From: Cryptomeria japonica
Taxonomy: Eukaryota; Streptophyta; Pinopsida; Cupressales; Cupressaceae
DNA: 64,000 nt
Reading direction: 5' to 3'
NCBI RefSeq assembly: GCF_030272615.1
Contig: NC_081405.1
Span: forward strand, 160,352,317 to 160,416,316
The notes beneath the pieces are model-generated. The model saw only the letters and a list, made by a program, of their open reading frames with translations, had not been told where the DNA came from and did not search any database. Shown here piece by piece: positions 12,460-26,107 of the stretch. The stretch's first letter is position 1; every line of letters starts with the position of its first letter. Made by a program: the position numbers and the translations under genes.

Positions 12460-13130
12460 CGACAATCTCAAGGCAGACATAGAAGAAGTCATTTGTGGTA
12501 AGTCACGAAATGTCAGAAATTTCAAATTTAATGATTGGGACTTGGAAATGGAAAGGAATTGGTCCTTCAAGAATGCTTTATTCCATTATACCAAGAAGAG
12601 AATCAATAGAAAAGAGGTCAGATGGGAGAAGCCTCATAACAATTGGGTAAAACTCAACTTTGATGGGGTCTTAGAGGCAATCCTAGGCAGGCTGGCTATT
12701 GAGCAGTCATTCAAAATGAGGATGGGAATATAGTGTTTGGCACGTACGGAAATATTGGCAGCGCTACAAACAATGAAGCAGAAATAAGAGCCCTTGAGGC
12801 CTAGCTATTACTTTGCAAACATAAAGGTTTATCAAATATACAAATTGAAGGTGATTCTCAGATAATAATAATGGGGTGACTACTAGTAGACTACTAAATT
12901 GGAAGCTAGCTAAATGGCTGTCTCACATTCGGTCTCTACTCCAAACAATTAAACCATATGAAATATATCACATACACAGGGAGGGTAATCAAGTGGCAGA
13001 CCTACTAGCTAATCTCAGAGTCAATTCACATTCTGCAGAAGTGTCAGTGGATCCCAAGACATTGAGTTTGGAAATTACGGAATTGTGTAGAAAAGACTTA
13101 TTGATAAGGAAATGTGACGGGGTTGGATGA
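12460..13130 (+). pseudogene. LINE RNase H domain, frameshifted
   Basis: The RNase H-like (RVT_3) domain of a plant LINE. The first part (12460-12700) carries the typical W-x-KP...WVKLNFDG entry motif. A frame change follows, after which the plus-strand reading has NNEAEIRALEA and then GDSQIII, matching the catalytic E and D regions. A second change moves to the frame of 12876-13130, which holds HIHREGNQVADLLAN, the conserved C-terminal motif. At least two frameshifts and internal stops make it non-functional. Confidence 0.85.
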
Positions 13131-13429
13131 TGGCCTTTGCAACTAGGCCTGCAATCATAGGACAGGTGGTAGCAATCTTAGGCATCTCACGTAGGCTGGT
13201 TCCTCAAAATCGTAGTGTCAGCGGTCTAAGCTATACATGACTGACATAAGTGACGGTATGGCAGATTCTTGCAGTCTGCAGGATCTTGAATTGATTAGGC
13301 ATGTAGAATCTTCTAGAGCTTTGAAAGCCTTTTTATTGGACTTCCGCAAGGTTGGGTTGTATGGTGAGTAAGGTGCTTTGTTGGGTCACACATCTCTGAT
13401 AGTGTACGAGCTGGGCTGCGACCTTTTCT

Positions 13430-13963
13430 ATGGCGTACTTTGGCAACATCGGGTGCATGAACTGTGAAGAAACACTGGATGTACAACTTCGCAGCTTGTT
13501 TGTCACAGAAGAGTATGTTTATGATGTGGTAAAAGGGCTCGTGGGGATCACACTTAACTTTGAACGCCATTGGTGTGACGCCACGGTTTATGAAGCCGTG
13601 CTTATGCCCTTGGTAGACGTCATTGAATGTAGGGAAAGAGCGGTGGAGATGCTGAGTGGGTTTGTCAAGCCAGTCAATGGTAATCACATCTCCAATTCCA
13701 TTCTAAGCTTGCCGGAGAATGAATGGATCAGCATACTCAAAACCTACTTCCAATCGAGTGTCTTTTTGCCCTCGTACTCAGAGGAGGAAGAAGTGGAGAG
13801 TGAAAATGATGGGAGCGATGAATCAAATGACAGTGTAAGAAGTCGGGCAAAGCACATATGCGTGGAAAAGGAAGAGTTGAAGGAGCTGATGAGAACATTC
13901 AAGGAGAATGTGTGGGAAGTCTTTAGGTGCGCTGTGCAGAACGGGAACATGGCCCCATTTTGA
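13430..13963 (+). CDS. Unrecognised 177-codon open frame in LINE 3' region
   Basis: The frame lies between the LINE RNase H remnant and the poly(A) tail, where plant L1-type LINEs normally have only a 3' UTR. It starts at ATG 13430, is acidic (an EEEEVESENDGSDES run near residue 120) and has a charged, probably helical C-terminus (EEKEELKELMRTF-like). I find no signal peptide, membrane segment or known domain. It remains open although the RNase H just upstream has decayed, so it may be a true extra LINE ORF, a transduced sequence, or chance. It is in a different frame from the last RNase H piece. A minus-strand open frame overlaps it (13744-14103). Confidence 0.35.
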   Translation: MAYFGNIGCMNCEETLDVQLRSLFVTEEYVYDVVKGLVGITLNFERHWCDATVYEAVLMPLVDVIECRERAVEMLSGFVKPVNGNHISNSILSLPENEWISILKTYFQSSVFLPSYSEEEEVESENDGSDESNDSVRSRAKHICVEKEELKELMRTFKENVWEVFRCAVQNGNMAPF

Positions 13964-14245
13964 AGAGTAACAAACTCAGAGACATGGTGGTTCTCGGTTG
14001 GAGCTACTGAAAATGTAATCAATATTGGAGAGTTTGTTGGAGTCATCATGCAGACCCTCAATGGTGATCCATAATATGTAAGATCAAGTTTGGTTCTGGT
14101 CATTGGTGGGTGGGTTTAAAGCTGTGGTATGTTGTTCAATGGGGTGGGTAGATAGTAGTATCGATTGCTGGTAGTAGTATCTTCTCTGGTCTTGCTAATA
14201 GGCAGTGAAGGTTTTTTGTAAAATTGTTTTTAATTAATACAAGGT

Positions 14246-14274
14246 AAAAAAAAAAAAATGAATTGGCTGATTAT
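14246..14274 (+). repeat. LINE poly(A) and right target-site duplication
   Basis: Thirteen A residues at 14246-14258 merge into the 18-bp duplicate at 14257-14274. A run of tttttgtaaaattgttttt precedes it. Confidence 0.9.
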
Positions 14275-14814
14275 ACCCTACCTTTTTTCTTCAACCGGAT
14301 CTTGTAATTCCCAATTTAGAGTGAAGCGATGATAATTGAAATGGCTGCCTTGACAAACACATCCTTCGACTAAAATGCGAAAGGAAAGGAAAGCGGCGGT
14401 TACGATAGCTGACCATTCCTACATCCTGCAGCGATTAAACCCACAGGTTCCCTGTCAGAGGAGGCTTATCCAATCTGGAGCTTTTGTAATGGTAGAGGTC
14501 CACGGGATGAAGAGGCGAGATTTTGTAATGGCAGAGGTCGATGGGACAAAGAGGCGGGATTTATGAAATGACTTGGTCTTTTTTTTTTTAAGTAATGCCC
14601 GCGGTCGTCGGAATTTCGACGAACGTGGGCACTTTTTCTAAAAAACACAAATGTCATTGCCAATTCCTTCTCCATCGAAACCAAATGTTGCATTATCGTC
14701 GGAATTTCGACGAAAGTGGGCATTTTTTCAAAAAAAATCAAATTTGATCACAATATACCTTCTTCGTCGGAAACCTCCATTGGAATTTTAGGCCAAATGT
14801 ATTAGTGTGGGCCA
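14275..14814. other. No gene; contains a short duplicated hairpin motif
   Basis: The motif tcgtcggaatttcgacgaa followed by (c/a)gtgggca and a T-rich run occurs at 14605-14641 and again at 14696-14731. Its CGTCG/CGACG arms can pair. The rest is short frames with duplicated phrases (for example tttgtaatgg.agaggtc at about 14483 and 14521) and no recognised domain. Confidence 0.55.
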
Positions 14815-16880
14815 AATCGATCATTAGATAGGGGACTTCACCTTGCAACAAGGTGGTCTGGCTTGTTATGGATTATAAAGGATCTAATTTTGGAATTTGT
14901 TCAGTTTATGCATCAAATGACTATAGGGAGAGGGCAGAATTATGGAAATGGATATACCAAATGGAAGAGATCTCTTGGATCCTTGGGGGGGACTTCAACA
15001 TGATCACAAATACTCAGGATAAACTGGGGGGTAATATATTGGAGTGGAAGGGCAGCGAACAATTCTTTTGGAATAGAATGATTGGCAAACATAGACTTTG
15101 AGACCCTCTAAATGGTGCCAAAGATGATCATAAAGATATCTGGTTTACTTGGTGCAATTTTCAGCAAGTAGGCAAGAGAATATATCAAGGCTGGATAGAT
15201 TTTATTATAACTAGGAATTCTTTAATTGTCCCAAGGACGAAGCAGGAAGGCTGGTCAAGGTAATCCCATACACTCTTTCAAACCATCACCCAATTTTAGC
15301 CAAGTTCATTAATAAAGGTTCTACAACCAAGAGGAATTGTAAAAATCCATCTTTCTGCCTCAATACATCTCTGCTAAGAGACCCTGTAATCAACAATGCA
15401 ATTTCCATTATCAAATGGTTTAATAGGTATGTTTCTAGCCATGATAATGCCACAGATAGATGGGTTGAAAATGTCAATAGCTGGAAGAAATTGTTTCAAA
15501 CGATGGGTGGTAAGAAGGCTAGAGATAGCAGAAGGCTTGAAGGTCAACTTCAGGAAGATCTTGTTGTTGCCGAAATAGAACTAGAAACAACCCCAAACTC
15601 TGATGCATCTATTGGTAGAGTCACGAATACCAAAGATTCTCTTAGGAGTTTACATAATGAAAAGATCAAAGGGGTCAAAATTAGGGCTAGAAGTAATTAG
15701 GTTGATCAAGGGGATAGAGGATCGAAGTTCTTCTTCCAACTTCTTAAACAAAAAGAAGTAAGAATCAGAGTGGAAGAAATCTGGGAAGATGATATAAAAT
15801 TAGAGGAACCTCAAGATATCATTAGGGCTTTTGCAAAGTATTATCAGAATCTGTTTTCTTTAGAGGAGGGTAATCAAAACATGGGAGATGCAAGAATTAA
15901 AATCCAAAGCATCATCCCTAATAGGATTGACCCAGCTGATGCTTCCTCTCTCAGTAAAGCCATGTCCCTAGAGGAAATTAACAATGCCATTAGACAGATG
16001 GCATTAGATAAGGCCCTCGTGCTAGATGGTCTTCCCATTGAATTTTATAAGGAAAACATTGGATGGATTGGATAGGAACTGTTGGAGATTTACAATGAAG
16101 CTTTTAAACAGGGAACGTTGGGAGGTGAGATCAATACAGGGCTTATTAAGTTGAATCTTAAGGATGGAGACAAATCTCTAATAAAGAACTGGAGACCTAT
16201 CACTCTCCTAAATGTCTCCTATAAGATTTTGGCCAAAACTCTTTCTCTAAGGCTAAAAGATATTCTCTCCAAGATCATTAGCTTTTCTCAGACAGGTTTT
16301 GTAAAGGGAAGATATATCCTAGAAAACCTAGTGACCTGTCGGGAAGCCATGGAGTGGGCAAAGGAAACCAACCAAGAAGCATGCATGCTCCTTCTTGATT
16401 ATGAGAAAGCTTATGACCACATAGAGTGGAAATTTATATATATGATGATGGATTCCTTAGGATTCCCAAAGGATTTCATTAAGATGGTCCAAACATTACT
16501 AAATGGGGCTCTAGCTAAGATAGAGATAAATGGGCTGAGATCAAATAGTTTTGTACTCACAAGATCTATAAGACAAGGATGTCATCTTGCCCCTACACTA
16601 TTTGTGATAGCAGTTGATGTTGTTAGCTACCTAATCTCAGACAATTCACTTCTGCCTAAGGTCAGAGGGGTATAAATACCCGAGGGGAAAGAAGTAGCTA
16701 ATGTCCAATTTGCAGATGATACTTTTGTACTCCTTAGGCTAGAAGCAGAGAACTTGGAGAACTTCATGAACAAGATGAGCATATTCTGCAATGCATCAGG
16801 CAACAAAATTTCTTTAGAGAAATCCATTTTTCTAGGATGGGAGGAAGAGCCTCCTCCTTGGTTGGCTCAAGGGTCCATCA
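14815..16880 (+). pseudogene. Decayed LINE ORF2 (endonuclease and reverse transcriptase)
   Basis: An AP-endonuclease-like segment comes first (14815-15240): GICSVYASNDYRERAELW and then ILGGDFNMI, the conserved catalytic block. The reverse transcriptase follows (16082-16870): NWRPITLLNVSYKILAK, FVKGRYILEN, LLLDYEKAYDHIEW (first catalytic Asp), RQGCHLAPTLF and FADDT (catalytic Asp pair, YADDT in many plants). Stops and frame changes at about 15101, 15698, 16073 and 16672 split it. It ends abruptly near 16880 before any RNase H, so it is truncated at the 3' side. Plant L1-like LINEs are the best match. It is not functional. Confidence 0.9.
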
Positions 16881-17450
16881 AATTTCTTCTTAAAATTTGA
16901 TTTTAAGATGGGAGGAACTTTTTTTTTTGAATTTTTAAAATCGCTTCGAGGAGAAATTAGCTAACACCTTGTAGTTTATGCTAGTTTTTTCAGCTAATTT
17001 TTTAATGAGTATATGTTTTTTACTAATTTTCGAAGTGGACACATCTTGAAAAATAGAAATTTGAGCGTGCTCCCCCCTAAAATCATTAAAAACTAATCAA
17101 AAATCTATTTTTTAATTTTTTTTTAATTTGTGTAGAATGGAGTCTAGTTTCTAAAAATGTGAGTTTTTTCAAAATCTGATGAACGTGTAAAAATCTATAC
17201 CCAAAATAGTGTATGTTAGTTTTTTTACAAAAAACAGACACACTGACAAAAGAAATTATAGATGAAAGACTTAACGAAATCAAAATTTGAAATAAATTAC
17301 ATTGTTGGATAGCTAAGAAGGAGCTCAAGTTTACCACAGTATTTTTTTTAACTTCATTGAAACACGTGCAAACCTGACGGAAAGAACGACAAAAAATATG
17401 TCAAAATTTTCAATGTTCTGAAAAACACATCTCTAGCCTGAAATGGTCGT
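16881..17450. other. AT-rich, possible terminal part of another element
   Basis: Contains T homopolymers and phrases such as gtttctaaaaatgtgag, loosely like AT-rich sequence at the right side of the 18454-24829 element (about 24640-24780, read on the minus strand). I cannot place boundaries. Confidence 0.25.
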
Positions 17451-17499
17451 CCAAACCTTTGGGTTGGATTCCTAAGGAAAATCCAACCCATAGGTTTGG
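17451..17499. repeat. Short near-perfect hairpin
   Basis: The arm ccaaacctttgggttggatt (17451-17470) pairs with its complement at 17480-17499 with one mismatch across 20 bp, around a 9-nt loop. Confidence 0.85.
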
Positions 17500-17516
17500 T
17501 GTTTCCCAAAGCGCAT

Positions 17517-17536
17517 CATTTGGTGCGCACCAAATG
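17517..17536. repeat. Perfect 20-bp palindrome
   Basis: The sequence catttggtgcgcaccaaatg is its own reverse complement. Partial accaaat copies follow within 60 bp. Confidence 0.9.
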
Positions 17537-17870
17537 GGGTCCATATTCCACATTTGGACCGCACCAAATAGGGAGAGCACCAAATGTGTACATAGAAACC
17601 CCCATCTCACCTCTCCCTTCTTTATCTCCCTTCCCTCGTAGTCCCATCTCTCTCTATGAACTAGATCTCATATTCTCTCTCTCCTCTTACCTCTTGTCGA
17701 GCTCTTCATTCTTATAGATACATACTCTTCTTTGTCCCTCCCCTCTCTAGCTCTCACAATTCCCTTATTTCCCTATCCCTCGAGCTATCTCCCTCTCCAT
17801 CCTTACACCCATCTAATTCCCTCTCTCACCTCTTTCCCTCAGTTTCTTCCTCACTCCCTCCTCTCTCTAG
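17537..17870. other. CT-rich low-complexity DNA
   Basis: Plus strand rich in ctctctcc, ccctc and cttcctc phrases from about 17590. No gene seen. Confidence 0.6.
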
Positions 17871-18453
17871 GTCCTAAGGGGTCATAGGACACCATATGAA
17901 CCCTTAGGACACAATATGACCCCTAATGACACCCAAGGGGTCATATGGCGTCCTAAGGGGTCATAGAACACCATATGACCTCTTAGGCTACCATAGGACC
18001 CATAACGACACCACATGGTGTCCTAAGTGGTCATAGGACACCATATGACCCCTTAGGACACCATACAACCCATAACGGCACCTAAGGGGTCATAAGACAC
18101 CATATGACCTCTTATGTTACCATAGGACCCATAACAACACCATATGGTGTCCTAAGTAGTCATAGGACACCATATGACCCCTTAAGACACCATACAACCC
18201 ATAACAACACCATATGGTGTCTTAATGGGTCATTGGACACCATATAACCCCTTAGGTGTTGTTAGGGGAGGGGTCATATGGTGTCCCATGACCCCTTAGG
18301 ACACCATATGACCCCTAAGTACACCATATGGTGTTGGTATGGTTCGTATGGTGTCCTATGACCCCTTAGGACACCATATGACCCACTAGTGCACCATATG
18401 GTGTCAGTATGGTCCTATGGTGTCTGATGATCCCTTAGGACACCATATGACCT
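17871..18453. repeat. Degenerate tandem repeat built on palindromic ccatatgg/ggtcat units
   Basis: Short blocks ggtcataggacaccatatga, ccccttaggacacc and caccatatggtgtc recur more than ten times, partly in both orientations, with a higher-order spacing of very roughly 110-120 bp. The acaccatatggtgt core is a palindrome. The array stops directly at the left end of the candidate transposon at 18454. No coding potential. Confidence 0.8.
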
Positions 18454-18473
18454 GGGTAAGTGCACCAAGATGG
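18454..18473 (+). repeat. Left terminal inverted repeat
   Basis: Twenty bases identical to the reverse complement of 24810-24829. The similarity continues inward with a C/T difference and then an indel before a shared gtggccac. Confidence 0.8.
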
Positions 18474-18517
18474 CGAACATAAAAGTGGCCACATGCAAAA
18501 AAAAATAAAAATCATAA

Positions 18518-18770
18518 CACGTGCGGGTTCTAAAATTTCAAAAACATGCTAGGCTTGGTAACACCAAGCCTAGAGAAAAAAAAATTAAAAAAACCAAAAG
18601 TTCCTCAAAACCCGTACGGGTTTTGAGGAACATTTTTTTAAATAAAAAAATTTAAACGGGTTTTGAGAAACATATCTCTTTTGTGTAGGCCACGGGTTTT
18701 GGTCATTTTCAATGCCAAAACCCATGGAACAACGGTAAGGAGAAGCCAAAAATGCATCGAACCCGCACGA
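18518..18770 (+). repeat. Left subterminal palindromic motif cluster
   Basis: Copies or half-copies of the AACCCGTACGGGTT motif lie at 18518-18527, 18611-18620, about 18656, 18690, 18718 and 18761. The copy at 18600-18631 extends to a perfect 32-bp palindrome, and 18549-18573 is an 11-bp hairpin with the arm ctaggcttggt. Confidence 0.75.
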
Positions 18771-18818
18771 GTTTGCAACTATTTTTTATTTTCCCATCAT
18801 CGAAAGCAATTTTCAACA

Positions 18819-20491
18819 ATGGCACCCCGTCAAGCAGGTAAGATTTGATTTGTTTGATTATTTTTCTTTGCATTCTAATCAAATTGGGGTTTTTTAATTG
18901 ATTTAAGTTTTGTTTTTATTAATTTGATGTCAGATTCTTCAAGCAATCCCCAAAAATGAAATAGACAACCAAGACCTCCTCCTGCACAAGCAACGTAAGA
19001 AAACCCTGTTAACATTGCACAAGAGCAACAAGAAAACCCTCAAAATCCTGAAAAATGCTGCTCCTCAACAACCACCACCACCCCGAAACCCTTCACGTCC
19101 TCCATTAGATCATGTAGATGCCACACAAGAGGATCGAGCATCAATCGCCTTACACAAAATAGTGCCCAAATTTCTATATTGGTGAATAGGTTGAGGACCT
19201 CTAGGCTTGAGCACCACTCAACCCTTGCCAGAACACTAGAAACAATGGCTAATAGTGCAAATGAGGTATCTAGGGAGGTTATGAAATGGGGTTCATGGAG
19301 GGATAGATGTCGAACATTTTATGCGGATGGGTTGTCATATGATCAAGTGAAGAAAAAGGGCATAGTTAAAGCTAACATATGTGCTCTTTTCACCGATCAT
19401 GTTACCAATAACAACCTAGAACTAAATATGACTCGGTTTCCTATACATTGGTGTGTTCATGCTAGGTTGAAAGATGCTTTTTAGGATAGGTGGTATATGG
19501 TCTTTGACCAACCACCTTGTAATAATTGGGAGGTGCCTCTATATTTTTTGAGAAAGTTGTATTGTGAGTTTATCCTTGGCAAGAAACCAAATTACTTTGA
19601 CATCCGACAATTTTGGGGTATAGGGAGAGGCTCTGCGCAGGATAGACCTGGGGCCCACAGGGTGGTAGATCCACAACATAGGATGCGTACAACTCCTAAA
19701 CCCATGGTTCATGTCACTGTCCCTATATCCTTGAAGGAGTCTATGGAATTACAGACTCTTCAGGCAGCTGCATCATTGACTGATGTCATTGTTCAGCATG
19801 GCACATAGCTGGTCGGAGCAGAGGATGTATCAGCACCTTCAACACCTCCTTCATCAGCGACACCTCCTTCATCAGCAACACCTCCTTCCTCAGCGGCACC
19901 TCCTTCATCAACAACACCTCATGAATCATTTGGCATGAGCCAGCCCATTCAACATATGTGCCCCACTTGCCAAGGTGTATGTTCTGGTGTAGACACTAAC
20001 GCGGATGAGGATGGTGGGACATCTCATTCATGTACATGTTGTGGGAGTAGATGTCATGCTTCCACTGCAGAGGATGTGGCCCTCATTGACGAACTGCTCA
20101 ATATGTTGTACCCTCTCTATCAGACACAGGTGCGTTTAATTCTGTTTATGACATGTTATCAATTAAGTGACTAAATCTTATAAAAAGCAATGAATTTTTA
20201 TTTTTAGAACAATTTAACGTGACGCATAAATAAAATGCATTGCAGGGTGCAACAGGTGGTGGGAGTACACCACATACTGTTCAGTCGACTCCATGGTCAC
20301 GAGTAGTTTCGCCACCAGAGGTAAAGATTTGTAAATTTGTTAAAAATATAATAATACATTGGATTCAAAATATATTTTGTTCATTATATGTATCATTACT
20401 TGATATTTTGTAGGGCTTATCAGCAGTTGAGATGTCCCAACTTGATGATATCATGCATTCAGCCATTGACTTTGGCCAAGATAGCTATGCG
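18819..20491 (+). pseudogene. Decayed four-exon gene inside the candidate transposon, family unknown
   Basis: Proposed exons are 18819-18837, 18934-20129, 20246-20320 and 20414-20491. All introns are GT-AG (for example cag/gtaaga, ttgcag/gg, gag/gtaaag, ttgtag/gg). The last two junctions are phase 0, and exons 3 (75 nt) and 4 (78 nt) stay open in the exon 2 frame, which chance would not easily give. A fifth donor (gcg/gtacc at 20492) leads straight into the GA tract, so the 3' part seems lost. Exon 2 has stops at 18963, 18999, 19482 and 19806, and needs two frame changes near 19050-19170. Visible features are a proline-rich N-terminus, a W/R-rich central part (KWGSWRDRCRTFYADG), repeated PPSSATPPSSA, and a Cys cluster (CPTCQG, CTCCGSRCH) that may bind metal. 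It could be an element protein, but I recognise no transposase core. Confidence 0.6.
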
Positions 20492-20535
20492 GTACCATTT
20501 AGATTTATATATATTTGACTTACGTGATATATTAA

Positions 20536-23640
<3,105 letters not shown>

Positions 23641-23740
23641 ATGCATGTATACAAACATATATACATATATCTATATAAATATATGTATATATAACTATAG
23701 ATATGCATATATACATACATAAACACATATTATCTAGGTA
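23641..23740. repeat. AT-rich simple repeat (atacat/tatata)
   Basis: Repeated atatatacata-type phrases directly after the purine tract. Confidence 0.8.
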
Positions 23741-23794
23741 TGTCTAAAACATGTGTAGTAAATGCTAAGTTTACAAGCATAAATTATTATGTCT

Positions 23795-23960
23795 TCATAA
23801 CCCGTACAGGTTTTGTGAAACAAAAAAAAATGTTTTTAGTTCTTCATAACCCGTACGGGTTTTGTGAAACAATTTTTTTTTTTCTAGTTCTTCATAACCC
23901 GTACGGGTTATTTAGAACTACGAATAGTAATTTTGGTTCTTCAAAACCCATGTGGGTTTT
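23795..23960 (+). repeat. Right subterminal palindromic motif cluster
   Basis: Four regularly spaced copies (about 48 bp apart) of ttcataacccgtacgggtt, with cores at 23801-23810, 23850-23859, 23898-23907 and 23947-23956. The first and last are slightly diverged (cccgtacagg, cccatgtggg). They are the same motif as the left cluster. Confidence 0.85.
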
Positions 23961-24809
23961 GGCTTGGTAAGAGGGATGGAAAATGACCCTAAGGCTTGCA
24001 AGCCCATTTTCCCCCCTTTTTTGTTCCTTTACACGTTTTTTATCCTCCACCATGATTTCTTGACTTCATCATCATCAGGTTTACAAATGATGAAGTGGGT
24101 GTCTCTAAAATTACCACCATAATCTCACACATCTTCTTAGTTTTTTGACCATATAAATTTTTTAATTTTTGGACAACATTAGCATAGTAAACTTTAATTT
24201 TCTTTATCAGTGCCTTGATAGTCCTCACAGACATATGTCTACCATTTTTTTAATAACTTTTGATATACTTGACCAAATTAAAAATAAATTTATTATATAT
24301 TATTGTTCTACACTAGATTCTATACACTTTAATTTTTTTTTTTTGCATTTTTGATTATTTTGATGCAAGTTATGCCCAGTGCACGAACAGGTACCAAAGT
24401 TTTCAGGATGCGATCACTTCCAAAAATCATAAAAAAATAAAATACTCAACAGAAAATTACAAAAAATTACACATCTTCTAGATTTCACTCTTACCTATCA
24501 TCCTACCAAAGGGTTTTGCAAAATACTAAATCTAACTATATATTTTGTGCAACACACGAAAACAACTATGTTATATTTTTCTGAAAAAATCAGGAACAAT
24601 TTTTCGTGTGTGAAAGGTTTGACCCTCTTAATATTATCCAATTTTTTTAAAAATTAGTATTTTAGAAACTATATTCAGAGTACTACAATTCTTATTCGTT
24701 TCTCAACTCCTAGTTTTGAGTGCATGACCTTCAAATAGATCTTTGAAGTTCAGGTTTACCTGTTTTCAAAAAAAAAAAAAGTGGCCACTTATACCCCCCC
24801 TTTTGTTCA
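23961..24809. other. AT-rich right arm of the candidate transposon
   Basis: No gene recognised. A minus-strand frame at 24040-24234 is open for 64 codons with many Lys residues but has no known domain; it could be a residual exon. Confidence 0.35.
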
Positions 24810-24829
24810 CCATCTTGGTGCACTTACCC
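24810..24829 (-). repeat. Right terminal inverted repeat
   Basis: Reverse complement of 18454-18473 over all 20 bases. Confidence 0.8.
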
Positions 24830-26107
24830 CTTCATGTACTTTCGTAGTACCTTTTTGTACGTGTGGGCACATATTTAAGGTACAATTCAAAGAAAAATGA
24901 TGTCAATAGATATGGTTGTCCCCATCTATATACTTCTCTAGTACTGTATGATTTACATTTCAATGTTGACCCCTCTATGGATGGTATTAAATGTTGGAAT
25001 CTTAAGATGAAAAATAAATTTTAACACCCACACCAAAACCTAAATAGACTATCTTGAGTATTCATGTTTAGGATAATAGATTTGAGGATGAAATATCATG
25101 AATTTATAATGACAAAAGAATAAGAACCTATTGGTTTGTGAGTGGTTGGGGACAAAATCTTATCGGCTAAAGATCAATTATCACCTTGAGGCTGTGATTA
25201 AGCTTTAATGGTGGTTGACATTGGTGATATTTTTCATCATTTCTATTAATGTAAAAAAATTCTTTTATCTATTGGGTATTGTAAATCAAGTTTAAATAGG
25301 TATCAATGATTGTAAAATCTCTATTTCCTAGTAGGGTTACTATATTTGAGCAAATGTTCCAATTTGTAATTATTTCTCATTTATAGTTAACCCATGACAT
25401 AATATTAGAGTTTGATATTATGTTTTTTATTATAAGGGAAATTTTTTAGGTTTGCTAAATATGGGAAACATAGCTTAGTATTTGTTAATATTCATGGCCA
25501 AACTTGGTTTTTACTAAGTTCAATACATGTATTTAAAGATACAATTTATCTTTAGTGATGAACCCTACCCATAGTATTAGAGTATGTCAAACTATGGAAG
25601 TATGTTATTGAGTCCTAGAGGCTGCTATATAATTATTAATGTATTTTGGGGGAGTTAATGAAGTCTAAAGAAAATTTTGGAGTTGTTAATGCTATTGGTA
25701 AACATTAATGTAAAATTTAGGGTTTGCATGGTTTCAAATTTGATATTACTAAAGCTATCAAACATTCACCTCAAATATTTGGTTGTGACATTCTAAGGAA
25801 TATATAAACAATAGATTTAAATAATATTTATATAAGATTCAATGAATATGCCATACCCAAATTTTAAAACTAGGGCAAACAAATAAACTAACAATTGTTT
25901 TTGAGACTTTATTGAAAAATTACTAAAGTCTTTTAAAATAATTGTATGATGATGCCAATGTTCAAAATATTTTTAATAATGATAATTTACATTGTAACTA
26001 AAGTTAATATTCTAGTTTGATAGCAAAATAATAATCTTATGTAATAACTCTAATAGTACTTATAATAGAAATATTAGAATCCTTAATATTAAAATTGTAC
26101 TTTCTTA
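24830..26107. other. AT-rich intergenic DNA, nothing recognised
   Basis: No open frame of note, no repeat boundary and no RNA gene seen. Confidence 0.5.

Larger units (their letters stand above)
12460..14256 (+). mobile_element. 5'-truncated LINE insertion with poly(A) tail
   Basis: The insertion is bounded by the 18-bp duplication at 12442-12459 and 14257-14274. It starts inside coding sequence just upstream of an RNase H domain, continues through about 1.1 kb of downstream sequence that includes a 177-codon open frame, and ends in an A run at 14246-14258. 5' truncation, terminal poly(A) and a duplication of variable length are hallmarks of non-LTR retrotransposons. It is a separate insertion from the ORF2 remnant at 14815-16880, because RNase H should lie 3' of RT, not upstream of it. 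Confidence 0.9.

Noticed and set aside
12460-16880. Reading the RNase H piece and the RT piece as one LINE
   Set aside because: RNase H lies upstream of RT, which is the wrong order, and an exact duplication plus poly(A) closes the first insertion at 14274.
17871-18453. Regularly repeated blocks considered as a CRISPR array
   Set aside because: No constant repeat with unique spacers; blocks vary and overlap, and the context is plant nuclear DNA.
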